This document shows, piece after piece, positions 38,684 to 47,998 of a stretch of 64,000 bases of DNA; the stretch's first letter is position 1; each line of letters begins with the position of its first letter. Source of the DNA: Rossellomorea pakistanensis (GTDB taxonomy: Bacteria; Bacillota; Bacilli; Bacillales; Bacillaceae_B); the NCBI RefSeq assembly GCF_016908495.1, contig NZ_JAFBDZ010000001.1, forward strand, positions 1,302,001-1,366,000, in the 5' to 3' direction. Made by a program: the position numbers and the translations under genes. Under the pieces are notes generated by a model. It had not been told where the DNA came from. It made no database searches and saw only the letters and a list, made by a program, of their open reading frames with translations.

Positions 38684-39223
38684 ATGAGTGACAAGAAAAA
38701 AATACTGGGAGATCAACGACGAGAGCTCATCTTGAATAAATTAGTAAATAACGGAGCGCCAATTACAGGAGGCGCACTCGCAAAGCTAACGAATGTAAGC
38801 AGACAAGTTATTGTGAGTGATATCACACTTTTAAAAGCCAAAAACGAGCCAATTATCGCTACTAGTCAAGGGTATATGTATATGCCTCAAACAGCTATAG
38901 GCGTAGTGGAAAGGACCGTTGCATGTCAGCATTCTCCTGAACGCGCGGAAGAAGAGCTTAATCTCCTCGTCGACCATGGAGTAACCGTTAAAGACGTTAA
39001 AATCGAACATAGCGTTTATGGAGATTTAACCGCTTCGATAATGGTATCTAACCGCAAAGAAGTAACAAATTTTCTTAAAAAAATCAAAAATACGGGTTCA
39101 GCTTATCTCTCGCAGTTAACAGAAGGAGTTCACCTTCATACACTTGCTGCCTCAAGTGAAAAACAGTTAATTGAAGCTGAAGATGCATTAAAAAGAGCTG
39201 GATTTTTAATCGAATTCAATTAA
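38684..39223 (+). CDS. nadR: transcriptional repressor of NAD biosynthesis NadR (YrxA/NiaR)
   Basis: This is a 179-residue regulator. The N-terminal winged helix-turn-helix (HTH_11) covers about residues 10-65 (RRELILNKLVNNGAPITGGA, LTNVSRQVIVSDI). The C-terminal 3H domain carries the expected metal-binding histidines in VACQHSPERAEEEL, KIEHSVYGDL and GVHLHTLAAS. It senses nicotinic acid and represses the nad and nifS units. It starts 40 bases after nifS, behind GGACGGTGA. I chose the ATG over an in-frame GTG three codons upstream. Confidence 0.92.
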   Translation: MSDKKKILGDQRRELILNKLVNNGAPITGGALAKLTNVSRQVIVSDITLLKAKNEPIIATSQGYMYMPQTAIGVVERTVACQHSPERAEEELNLLVDHGVTVKDVKIEHSVYGDLTASIMVSNRKEVTNFLKKIKNTGSAYLSQLTEGVHLHTLAASSEKQLIEAEDALKRAGFLIEFN

Positions 39224-39268
39224 CTAGATGAGGATTAAAGTATAAGCATATCAGAGCTAAATAGAACT

Positions 39269-39366
39269 AAAAGGGCTTTCCAAATTCATTTGCCAGGAAC
39301 CGCAATTTTTATATAGAACGCATTAAACATTGTGGTTCTGTAGCCATTAGGGAAAGCCCCTTTTCT
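39269..39366. terminator. bidirectional terminator between nadR and pheA
   Basis: The outer arms are AAAAGGGCTTTCC (39269-39281) and GGGAAAGCCCCTTTT (39351-39365). An inner arm pair is GGAACCGCAAT and ATTGTGGTTC. A-rich and T-rich flanks on both sides allow it to end nadR on the plus strand and pheA on the minus strand. It is unusually long (about 97 bases) and nested. Confidence 0.75.
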
Positions 39367-39385
39367 TCTGATAATCCACTTACAC

Positions 39386-40231
39386 CTAAAGTGTATAGGA
39401 CTGATAGGAACCTAGGACTTTCACATTGCAATCTAGAGCTTCTATTTCCGCAATGGCACCCGGGATCAACACTTCATCGATTTGCTGTTCAATATCAATG
39501 ATAAAGAAATAATTACCCAAGCCCGTTTTCAATGGTCTAGATTCAATTTTACTTAAATTTATATTTCTCCATGAGAATGCAGAAAGTACTTGATGCAATG
39601 CCCCTGATCGATCAGATGGAAGAGTAACCATAACGGTCGTTTTCCCGTTTGATTTTGAAATCGGAACATCAATGTTTCGTGGGTCCTTACTTAACACAAT
39701 AAATCTTGTATGGTTAAAATGGAAATCATGAATGTCATCCTGTACAATCATCAATTGATATTTCTCAGAAGCTAAACGGTTTCCAATGGCTGCAATAGGG
39801 TGCTCAGGATTTTCACTAACATATTTAGCAGCTGCCGCAGTAGAGGTAGTTTGTTCTAATGACACTCCTCTAAAATAATGATGTAAATATTTGTGACATT
39901 GTGCCAATGCATGTGAGTGGGATAGAATCTTATGAACATCCTGCCATTTTTCTTGCTGATTAGGATGTATCATTAAGTGTTGTTGAATCGGAGATGTTAT
40001 CTCAGCTACAATCGATAAATCTGCCTCATGAAATAAATAATCAATAGTAATATGTACAGACCCTTCTAAGGCATTTTCAAGTGGTACCACGGCTAAGTCT
40101 ACTTTGTCTTCCATAACAGCTTCTATACACTCCGGAATTGTTACATAGGGATATCGTTCATCACCTGCAAACGCGCTTCTTACCGCTAAATCTGTAAACG
40201 ATGCTTCGGGACCTAAATACGCTATCTTCAC
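39386..40231 (-). CDS. pheA: prephenate dehydratase
   Basis: This enzyme converts prephenate to phenylpyruvate in phenylalanine synthesis. It has 281 residues from a GTG behind GAGGAGAG. The catalytic PDT domain (about 1-190) has KIAYLGPEASFTDLA, the TSTAAAAKYV motif and HFNHTRFIVLS. The C-terminal ACT domain, with GALHQVLSAFSWRNINLSKI and ESRP, binds phenylalanine for feedback control. It is separated from pheB by 342 bases that hold repeat copy 3, whereas in B. subtilis pheB and pheA are adjacent. Confidence 0.97.
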   Translation of the reverse strand: MKIAYLGPEASFTDLAVRSAFAGDERYPYVTIPECIEAVMEDKVDLAVVPLENALEGSVHITIDYLFHEADLSIVAEITSPIQQHLMIHPNQQEKWQDVHKILSHSHALAQCHKYLHHYFRGVSLEQTTSTAAAAKYVSENPEHPIAAIGNRLASEKYQLMIVQDDIHDFHFNHTRFIVLSKDPRNIDVPISKSNGKTTVMVTLPSDRSGALHQVLSAFSWRNINLSKIESRPLKTGLGNYFFIIDIEQQIDEVLIPGAIAEIEALDCNVKVLGSYQSYTL

Positions 40232-40350
40232 TTGTTCTCTCCTCTTTCCTAATGTTATCTCTATCTCAAAATTTAAAACTTCTCACCATTATAACTGTTA
40301 TAGAGGAAATTTTCTAAAAAATTTTTCATTTCGTTTTTTTTTAAAAAAAA

Positions 40351-40560
40351 GCAGTTTTCGTAAACATTATTGTTTAAATGGAGTTAATTGGTTGCAGCGA
40401 AAGGATGCTCGCTTGCTGCGGGGGCGGTCGGAGAGCCTCCTCGCCGCTTTGCACTCTCACCTGTCCCGCTGCTCCCGCAGGAGTCTCGCACCTGCAGCGA
40501 AGACCAACCTTTTCACAAAAATTTTGTTCATAAAAACAACAATCTTTTAGAAAACCGTCC
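40351..40560 (-). repeat. family A palindromic intergenic repeat, copy 3
   Basis: Minus-strand ends are TTTTCTAAAAGATTGTTG at one side and the inverse complement of TTTTCGTAAACATTATTG at the other. The GC-rich core has TCGCTGCAGGTGCGAGACTC, CAGCGGGACAGGTGAGAG and AAGCGAGCATCCTTTCGCTG. It matches copy 2 most closely in its left half. It separates pheB from pheA. Confidence 0.85.
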
Positions 40561-40562
40561 AA

Positions 40563-40593
40563 AAAAAAAGGTACTAGGCACCTGAACCTAGTA
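40563..40593 (-). terminator. terminator that contains the pheB stop codon
   Basis: On the minus strand GAGGTACTAGG (40584-40594) pairs with CCTAGTACCT (40567-40576) around an 8-base loop, and TTTTTTTT follows. The second arm contains the TAG stop codon of pheB. Confidence 0.85.
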
Positions 40594-41029
40594 CCTCTAC
40601 CTTTTCAACAAATTCTAACCGACGAAGCTTCGTTAAGAGTACATCGATTTCAACTGTCATACCCGTTACATTTAATGAAAGCGTAACGTTTGCTCTCCCT
40701 TGTAAGGGAATCGTTTGATGAATTGTTAAGATATTACAGCCATCAGAAGCGACTAAACCCAATAGTTGGGATAATGTCCCAGAGCGATCTTCAAGATGAA
40801 AAAATAACGTGATAATTTTCTCTTTTACAATCGTATGAAAAGGAAAAACGGTATCGCGGTATTTATAGAAAGCACTTCTACTTAGATCGACTTGATGAAC
40901 CGCCTCCCAGACAGAATCCACTTTTCCCCTCTCAAGGAGCTCCTTCGCTTCTAATGTTTTTTTCATAGCTTCTGGCAAAACATCTTCCCGAACAAGATAG
41001 AATTTGCCTTCTTGATTTCTTTTTACCAA
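40574..41029 (-). CDS. pheB: ACT domain protein PheB
   Basis: This 151-residue protein was historically linked to phenylalanine synthesis by its position beside pheA. The N-terminal half ([38 protein letters not shown]) looks like a small DNA-binding helix-turn-helix. The C-terminal ACT domain ([20 protein letters not shown]) may bind an amino acid. A regulator role is inferred. The start is a TTG behind TGGAGGA. It follows obgE by 33 bases and ends inside its own terminator hairpin. Confidence 0.92.
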   Translation of the reverse strand: MVKRNQEGKFYLVREDVLPEAMKKTLEAKELLERGKVDSVWEAVHQVDLSRSAFYKYRDTVFPFHTIVKEKIITLFFHLEDRSGTLSQLLGLVASDGCNILTIHQTIPLQGRANVTLSLNVTGMTVEIDVLLTKLRRLEFVEKVEVLGSGA

Positions 41030-41062
41030 TAGTCGTTCCTCCAGTAATAGAATGATGAAGGA

Positions 41063-42379
<1,317 letters not shown>

Positions 42380-42414
42380 CTAAAGGAAACACTTTTAACA
42401 CAATATTTATTCTT

Positions 42415-42954
42415 CTATATGTACTTAATTTTTATTTTGAAAAGTAACATATGATCATTCAATTGAAGAATATCCAGATAAAAGGCATTTCGTTCTTTGA
42501 GCTCTTGCAGCTGCTTTTCTAATTGTTGACTATTGTTTATTATTCCGTTGAAATCAAATTCAAAACATACTTCTTCTGTGTTAAAGTCCATCGACACAAT
42601 CATTACGTTCTCAGCGTAGGGTTTAACAGAGTATTCCAGAATCCGAAACAGGTCTGAAAACCAAGTGACAAGCTGAATATCCTGCAATTTATGGGGATTT
42701 TCTTGGAGGATTTCATATTCTATATGAATCATATTCTTGTCCCAATTGTAGGTTAGCATCCATTCTGTAAAATGGGGCAGCTTTAAATTAGAAAGCTTTG
42801 ATTCATTTTGAGCTTCCTGAACGATTTCATAAATGATTTCTTTTGCCCGTTCCACTCGATCCAAGTCGAGATTCCCTTTGATTAATTGCAACCGGTTCAT
42901 CCAATCATGACGAGTATGTCTAAGTGCTTGAATTACGTTCCATTCACTACTCAT
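42415..42954 (-). CDS. spo0B: sporulation initiation phosphotransferase Spo0B
   Basis: Spo0B passes phosphate from Spo0F to Spo0A. It has 179 residues. The helical hairpin near the N terminus contains the phosphorylated histidine, in LRHTRHDWMNRLQLIKGNL. The C-terminal half is a degenerate kinase-like ATPase fold that does not bind ATP. The ATG has a GGGAG site. It lies between rpmA and obgE as in B. subtilis, 62 bases ahead of obgE. Confidence 0.93.
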   Translation of the reverse strand: MSSEWNVIQALRHTRHDWMNRLQLIKGNLDLDRVERAKEIIYEIVQEAQNESKLSNLKLPHFTEWMLTYNWDKNMIHIEYEILQENPHKLQDIQLVTWFSDLFRILEYSVKPYAENVMIVSMDFNTEEVCFEFDFNGIINNSQQLEKQLQELKERNAFYLDILQLNDHMLLFKIKIKYI

Positions 42955-43038
42955 TCTTTAACTCCCTATACAGAATATCGTTCATTCATCTTTACATGTA
43001 AGTATATCAGAAAGTAAAGAGAAACGTGAATTTTTTCC

Positions 43039-43081
43039 ATAAAAATAAGAAAACTCTAACCGTAAAACGGCTAGAGTTTTC
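43039..43081 (-). terminator. terminator of rplU-prp-rpmA
   Basis: On the minus strand GAAAACTCTAGCCGT pairs with ACGGTTAGAGTTTTC (one mismatch, 3-base loop), followed by TTATTTTTATG. It lies 14 bases after the rpmA stop codon. Confidence 0.9.
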
Positions 43082-43094
43082 AAAGGTTAGCATT

Positions 43095-43397
<303 letters not shown>

Positions 43398-43730
43398 CTA
43401 CGATTTGAAGGTTATTTTTATATACTTCTTATAATCACGTTCAATTGTTTGTAAGGAAACAATCATTCCCTTTAGTAAGAGCTGCACTTGTTCGTCCTTT
43501 TCTTTTGGTAAATCCTCTGAAAAAGTACAGTGAAGATAGCCCCCGTCAGTCTGTTCAATTTCAGGTTCTACACCCGTTAATGCTATAATCGCATTTATAG
43601 AACCGAAGGAAACAGCCGAAGCTCCAGCACAAACAATATCTTGACCATGTTCTGCAAAGTTTGCATGTCCATCCATTGAGAAGGAGGTAATCCTTCCATT
43701 CGGATCCTGACTAATGTAAACTCGAATCAT
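43398..43730 (-). CDS. prp: ribosomal-processing cysteine protease Prp
   Basis: This 110-residue protease (YsxB in B. subtilis) removes the N-terminal extension of bL27. The catalytic histidine is in SMDGHANFAEHGQDIVCAGAS, the catalytic cysteine in the same stretch (DIVCAGAS). It lies between rplU and rpmA, 12 bases from each neighbour, so enzyme and substrate are made together. Confidence 0.96.
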   Translation of the reverse strand: MIRVYISQDPNGRITSFSMDGHANFAEHGQDIVCAGASAVSFGSINAIIALTGVEPEIEQTDGGYLHCTFSEDLPKEKDEQVQLLLKGMIVSLQTIERDYKKYIKITFKS

Positions 43731-43741
43731 TTCAATTCGCC

Positions 43742-44050
43742 TTACGCGTTGATTGTATCGATTGTTACTTTAGTATACGGTTGACGATGACCTTGTTTAC
43801 GATGGTAGTTTTTCTTTGGCTTGTATTTGAAAACAACAAGCTTTTTCGCACGGCCTTGTTTTTCAACTTTAGCTGTTACAGTAGCTCCATCCACTAATGG
43901 ACTTCCTACTTTCACACTATCGCCACCTACGAATAGTACTTTGTCAAAAGTTACTGTGTCGCCTTCTGTTACGTCAAGTTTTTCAATGTAGATTGATTGT
44001 CCTGCTTCTACTTTGATTTGCTTTCCGCCAGTTTCAATAATTGCGTACAT
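43742..44050 (-). CDS. rplU: 50S ribosomal protein bL21
   Basis: This 102-residue 23S-rRNA-binding ribosomal protein is recognisable from [20 protein letters not shown], the [15 protein letters not shown] block and the basic C-terminal [19 protein letters not shown]. It has an AAGGAGGTG ribosome site. It is the first gene of rplU-prp-rpmA and is preceded by the L21 leader. Confidence 0.98.
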   Translation of the reverse strand: MYAIIETGGKQIKVEAGQSIYIEKLDVTEGDTVTFDKVLFVGGDSVKVGSPLVDGATVTAKVEKQGRAKKLVVFKYKPKKNYHRKQGHRQPYTKVTIDTINA

Positions 44051-44061
44051 AATCGCACCTC

Positions 44062-44161
44062 CTTAAAGACTAAGACTCGCCAATGACAGGTGATTGGAAA
44101 GTCCAATACTTTACAACCTGTTCTTGAGCGGTTGTAGCACGGGTGCTACAGAGCCATAACA
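44062..44161 (-). ncRNA. L21 leader RNA (autoregulatory mRNA leader)
   Basis: The 5' UTR of rplU, read on the minus strand, has ATGGCTCTGTAGCACCCGTG, with the hairpin TGTAGCAC and GTGCTACA (44133-44140 and 44143-44150). It then reads CAAGAACAGGTTGTAAAG, TTGGACTTTCCAATCACCTG and TGGCGAGTCTTAGTCTTTAA. This is the Bacillus L21 leader, thought to bind bL21 for feedback. The ends are approximate. Confidence 0.8.
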
Positions 44162-44167
44162 TTAAAA

Positions 44168-44197
44168 ATCCTATCATATTATATAGAATAGTGTCAA
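44168..44197 (-). promoter_or_regulatory. SigA promoter of the rplU operon
   Basis: On the minus strand, TTGACA (44192-44197) and TAGGAT (44168-44173) are separated by 18 bases. It starts transcription just before the L21 leader. Confidence 0.65.
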
Positions 44198-44302
44198 TAG
44201 AATTAGTAGAAGTTTTTACGTAGGTCTTTTTTTCACAAAAAAAATGTTAAGATGAAGTACTTCGCTGCCATAAGGATCTCTCGACCATCAGAAACAATTT
44301 CA

Positions 44303-45721
44303 TTACTCAAAACGACTGATATGATAAAAAGGATGTGAATGCTCACGGACAACGAACCTTATTTCTTTTTGTAAACGTTTTTGCAAATCGTTAAAATAAA
44401 CCTGGTGCTCCCCCTTGTAAAAATAAGCTACATCTACACTTACTTCAACCACAACGACTTCTTCGATTCGATTCCGATATTCGTGAAGTTCTCTTTCTAA
44501 TTGAAATGCTTTTGTTTCAGGGCTTTCTATTCTTCCACTTCCCTGACATACTGGACATCTAGTCGTGACATATTCCAATAATGGCCGTTTTGTCTTCTTT
44601 CTGGTTAATTGTAAAACACCGAGATCATTAAATCCTATAATAATCGTACGGGTAAAATCAGTTCTTAATGCTTCTTTTAAAGCAAAGATAACTGCTGCGT
44701 GATGATCTTTTTGATTCATATCCACAAAATCAATCATTATCATCCCGCTTAAATTTCTTAACATGATTTGGCGACCAATTTCTTTTGCTGCAGCTAAATT
44801 AGTCTTAAGAACTGTCTGCTTGAGCTGATCTTTTCCTGTGAATTTTCCAGTATTAACATCGACTACAGTCATTGCCTCAGTTTGTTCTATGACAATCGAT
44901 CCTCCATTTGGCAGCCAAACATGCTGTTGTAAAGCCTTTTTCACCTTAGATTCCAAATCAAAATGTGAAAAGATACCTTCTTGCCCGTTGTAATGGGATA
45001 TGGACCAATTAGTTATTGTGTCTTCTTTTTCAAACTGCTCGGACAACTCTTTTTTTACAGAATAAGAGTCTGCTACAACCTCTACTTGTTGTAGTTTCTT
45101 TGCTAATTCTAAAAGGTCATCCATCATTCGGTCTCTTTGAAAAAGAAGCTGAGGTGCCTTGCCTATATTATTTTTAAATAGGCTATATTGCAGACGTAAT
45201 TCCTCTAATTCCGCTATTATTTCATCCCTGGTTTGACTTAGAGCACTAGTACGAAATAAAATTCCCTCTTCTTTCGATGTTATTGTTTCTCCAAGCCTTT
45301 TCCACTCGTTACGAACTTTATCATCCTGGGCTTTTTTTGAAACAGCAATATAGCGGCCGGTTGGCATATAAACAAGATGTTGACCCTTTAATTCAATGAT
45401 GGCTGTTAATTTCGGACCTTTTGTCCCAGTTGCATCTTTCACAACCTGAACGAGAATCTTTTCCCCTTGATGGATTTTATGTTCCTTTGAACCATCCAGT
45501 AGTGGGAGATCTCGGAAGTGCAGAAAACCGTTTTTATCATGCCCGATATTAACAAAAGCAGCATTAAGCCCCTTCTCTACTTTCTCAACAATTCCTACAT
45601 AAATATTTTCTACAAGAGACTCTTGTTGGGGCTGATAGTATTGGATTTGAAATAAGGTTTGATCTCTCATTAAAGCCCATCGTTTTTCTCTTGCTACTGT
45701 GTTCAAAATGATTTTATACAA
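44303..45721 (-). CDS. rng: ribonuclease E/G family endoribonuclease
   Basis: This is a 472-residue RNase E/G. The S1 RNA-binding domain covers about residues 35-120 (VGIVEKVEKGLNAAFVNIG). The catalytic core has the metal-binding aspartates in MTVVDVNTGKFTG and MIMIDFVDM, and the zinc-link cysteines in RCPVCQGSG. The length fits RNase G rather than the long RNase E. It starts at TTG behind GAGGAAA. As I recall, B. subtilis lacks this family and relies on RNase Y, while other Bacillaceae carry it beside rplU. It could process rRNA or mRNA. Confidence 0.92.
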   Translation of the reverse strand: MYKIILNTVAREKRWALMRDQTLFQIQYYQPQQESLVENIYVGIVEKVEKGLNAAFVNIGHDKNGFLHFRDLPLLDGSKEHKIHQGEKILVQVVKDATGTKGPKLTAIIELKGQHLVYMPTGRYIAVSKKAQDDKVRNEWKRLGETITSKEEGILFRTSALSQTRDEIIAELEELRLQYSLFKNNIGKAPQLLFQRDRMMDDLLELAKKLQQVEVVADSYSVKKELSEQFEKEDTITNWSISHYNGQEGIFSHFDLESKVKKALQQHVWLPNGGSIVIEQTEAMTVVDVNTGKFTGKDQLKQTVLKTNLAAAKEIGRQIMLRNLSGMIMIDFVDMNQKDHHAAVIFALKEALRTDFTRTIIIGFNDLGVLQLTRKKTKRPLLEYVTTRCPVCQGSGRIESPETKAFQLERELHEYRNRIEEVVVVEVSVDVAYFYKGEHQVYFNDLQKRLQKEIRFVVREHSHPFYHISRFE

Positions 45722-45923
45722 GTTGTTTCCTCATTCCCTTACCTGATCTCTTTATACATGCTTATCATAATCACAGAGGATAAATCAAGAAAAAAGAGGA
45801 TTTCCAAAACCCAAGGTGTCAGGAACCTCAACCTCTCACCATTAGAAGAACATATTAAATCAACTTCTAAATATGAGCGAAAAATGAAGTTCGAGACCCT
45901 TTTTGGAAAACCTCTTTTTAAAT
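45722..45923. other. intergenic region between rng and repeat copy B2
   Basis: No coding frame is visible. CCAAGGTGTCAGGAACC at 45811-45827 matches the inverse complement of 63683-63699 at 16 of 17 bases, so it belongs to a dispersed short repeat. Confidence 0.4.
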
Positions 45924-46050
45924 AGTGGCCAAGTGAGATCCCGCAGCGTAGCGAAGAGGCTAACGGGTCACTAAGCGGATAGCGAAGTGTATTCAGGATC
46001 CGGGTTAAATAACAACAATTTTGACGTAAAGAGCCTTTAGAAAACAGCCA
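45924..46050 (+). repeat. family B intergenic repeat, copy 2
   Basis: It contains CCAAGTGAGATC, CAGCGTAGCGAAGAGGC, GAAGTGTATTCAGG and GGGTTAAATAACAACAA, matching copy 1 (23699-23825) in order. It ends CTTTAGAAAACAGCC, similar to the family A ends, only 1 base before the spoIVFB stop codon. The left boundary is approximate. Confidence 0.65.
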
Positions 46051-46051
46051 T

Positions 46052-46921
46052 TTAAATTAAATATAAAAGATCCTTCGTTTTGGCTGTCGTCTTTTTTTCA
46101 GCAAAAAAAGCATGAAGCAACTCATTTTCATCGAGTTTTCCGGCTTCCTTATTTCCTTCATAAATGATAAGCGGGTGTTTATATCCTCTTTGGAATTTTT
46201 CCAAGACTGTCGCTAAGCTATCTTCTCCATTAATGATTAGTGGTTTTAATTGCTGGAAGGATTCATTCTTTCCGTAATACCTTTCAAGTAAGAATTTCAT
46301 AAAGGTATAACGCCTTTGTTTCCATTCAGCCCATAATGAAAAATATAAAAAGGTAAGGATGATCCAAAGGTTTAAATGAAATGGCACCGTAACGATAACA
46401 ATAAAATGTAACAAGAAGAGCATCGCTAATGAAAAGAAAATCGTCCATTCATAGGCTTTAATAAATGTCATTCGATAGCCAAAAATGACTGAAAGAATTT
46501 TCCCCCCATCTAAAGGCCAGATTGGAAGTAAATTAAATAGAAGAACCATAAGATTATATTGAATAAAAAGCTCAAACATCCTGTCTGGAAATAATCCTAG
46601 ACTAAATAGTAACCAAGCTACTGCCATTAGCCATACATGCTGGAGAGGTCCAGCTATAATAACCAGCAACTCTTCCTTTAGTGAACGGTTCCCATGCTCA
46701 TCCATTTCAGCTACTCCTCCAAAAGGAAGCAACGAAATTCGTTTTATTCTCCAAGAAAAAACATGGGCCATCACCCCATGTCCCAGTTCATGTATTAAGA
46801 TAATCACTAACAACATTAATAGCTCAATAAAATGAGCAGTAACAACCGCAATTCCAATAACTAACCAGAGAAGCGGATGGATGGACACTTTTCCTAAAAC
46901 ACTCATCACATGTTTATTCAA
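46052..46921 (-). CDS. spoIVFB: intramembrane site-2 protease SpoIVFB
   Basis: SpoIVFB cuts pro-SigK in the mother cell. It has 289 residues, with about six transmembrane helices. The zinc-binding motif is LIHELGHGVMAH (HExxH) near residue 45, and the second catalytic motif NLLPIWPLDGGK is near 135. A C-terminal CBS-like region (LIINGEDSLATVLEKFQRG) would sense ATP. It overlaps the end of spoIVFA by 8 bases, so the two are coupled. It starts at ATG 46919-46921. Confidence 0.95.
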   Translation of the reverse strand: MNKHVMSVLGKVSIHPLLWLVIGIAVVTAHFIELLMLLVIILIHELGHGVMAHVFSWRIKRISLLPFGGVAEMDEHGNRSLKEELLVIIAGPLQHVWLMAVAWLLFSLGLFPDRMFELFIQYNLMVLLFNLLPIWPLDGGKILSVIFGYRMTFIKAYEWTIFFSLAMLFLLHFIVIVTVPFHLNLWIILTFLYFSLWAEWKQRRYTFMKFLLERYYGKNESFQQLKPLIINGEDSLATVLEKFQRGYKHPLIIYEGNKEAGKLDENELLHAFFAEKKTTAKTKDLLYLI

Positions 46922-47687
46922 AGGATATCACCTGGATTGGATCGACAAATGTATCGCCCTTTTTAATTGCAAAATAAAACTCACCTGTCTCAGCGGAATC
47001 ATCGCCTTTAACTGTTCCAACCTTGACACCGCTCTTTACTTTCTCATACTGATTGACGTCAATAGATTCGAGGTGACCATACCATGATTCACTTTTATCA
47101 TCATGTTGAATCACGACGGTATTACCCAAATCATCCTTCTTCCCTGCAAAGATAATTAAGCCACCCTTCATGGCATCAACGGTTTCACCTTTCGTTTCAA
47201 TCATAATCCCTTTGCCATTGCTTTCGAAATTTTCTACCACTTTCGCTGAAGCTGGAAGGGCGAAATCCTTATTGACGGCTTCAGTTTGTTTGTTTTTTTC
47301 ACCACCCAAAGGCAATAAGGCAAGAGGCTTACCAAACTGATCTTCATACCAATTAGACACAGCTGCAAATTGAAACTCACTTTCCATCGTCTTCTCTACA
47401 TATCCGCGGGCATCCTGAAAAATAGGTGAAGGATTCTTATACATGATCGCTGTAAGCAGTACCATGATTCCTGCACCGAGTATTTTTAATATAAATACCT
47501 CTTTATTAAATAAAGGATGACCACCTTGTGATGGAGGCGGTGACTCATAGGTAGAAAAACGTTCCCCTCCATAACGCTCTTCGTCCGTAGGAAGAAGCAT
47601 TCTTCCTGAGGTGTTCGAAGCTTGCGCTGTATTCATTTTCTTTCTTTTTGCAATCCTCTTTCTAATTTCATCCGCGCGATTTCCCAT
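46914..47687 (-). CDS. spoIVFA: stage IV sporulation protein FA, regulator of SpoIVFB
   Basis: This protein holds SpoIVFB inactive in a complex with BofA until SpoIVB signalling. It has 257 residues from MGNRADEIRKRIAKRKK (ATG 47685-47687, GAGGGA 9 bases upstream). One transmembrane helix lies near residue 75 (VFILKILGAGIMVLLTAIMY). The C-terminal M23 (LytM-like) domain has VIQHDDKSESWYGHLESIDV, but the usual final HxH is replaced by GEFYFAIKKG. It is therefore probably not an active peptidase, as expected for SpoIVFA. Confidence 0.93.
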   Translation of the reverse strand: MGNRADEIRKRIAKRKKMNTAQASNTSGRMLLPTDEERYGGERFSTYESPPPSQGGHPLFNKEVFILKILGAGIMVLLTAIMYKNPSPIFQDARGYVEKTMESEFQFAAVSNWYEDQFGKPLALLPLGGEKNKQTEAVNKDFALPASAKVVENFESNGKGIMIETKGETVDAMKGGLIIFAGKKDDLGNTVVIQHDDKSESWYGHLESIDVNQYEKVKSGVKVGTVKGDDSAETGEFYFAIKKGDTFVDPIQVISFE

Positions 47688-47774
47688 TAACACCATTCCC
47701 TCTCCCTATTACTCCTCTTTATCAGAGAGCTAGTCTTTTGCTTCAATATATGACTTGTCCATAGAGAATATGAT

Positions 47775-47906
47775 AAGAAAAGCAGAAGCGCCTTGAACAG
47801 GCCTGACAAGCATAAGCCAAGTCACTTAGAAAAGGTGATTTTCCCTTTCTAGGTGACTTGGCTTATGACTCGAAGGCCAAGGCGCTGGAGCTGGACAATA
47901 ACAAGC
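47775..47906. repeat. family C long-hairpin intergenic repeat
   Basis: Nested inverted repeats: AGCGCCTTG and CAAGGCGCT (47787-47795 and 47878-47886), and inside them CATAAGCCAAGTCAC and GTGACTTGGCTTATG (47811-47825 and 47853-47867). The whole element could fold into one hairpin of about 100 bases. The outer GCGCTGGAGCTGGAC end is familiar to me from intergenic regions of many Bacillaceae. It lies between spoIVFA and minD. Confidence 0.8.
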
Positions 47907-47953
47907 TTTTTTATCCATAAACACTCCAAATTTTTATACATTCTTATCTCATT

Positions 47954-47990
47954 AAAAAAACTGATAAAAGGATGAACCTTCTATCAGTTT
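47954..47990 (-). terminator. terminator of minCD
   Basis: The minus-strand stem AAACTGATA and TATCAGTTT (47982-47990 and 47958-47966), with an inner GAAGG/CCTTT pairing, is followed by TTTTTAATG. It lies 9 bases after the minD stop codon. Confidence 0.85.
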
Positions 47991-47998
47991 AGTAATTT

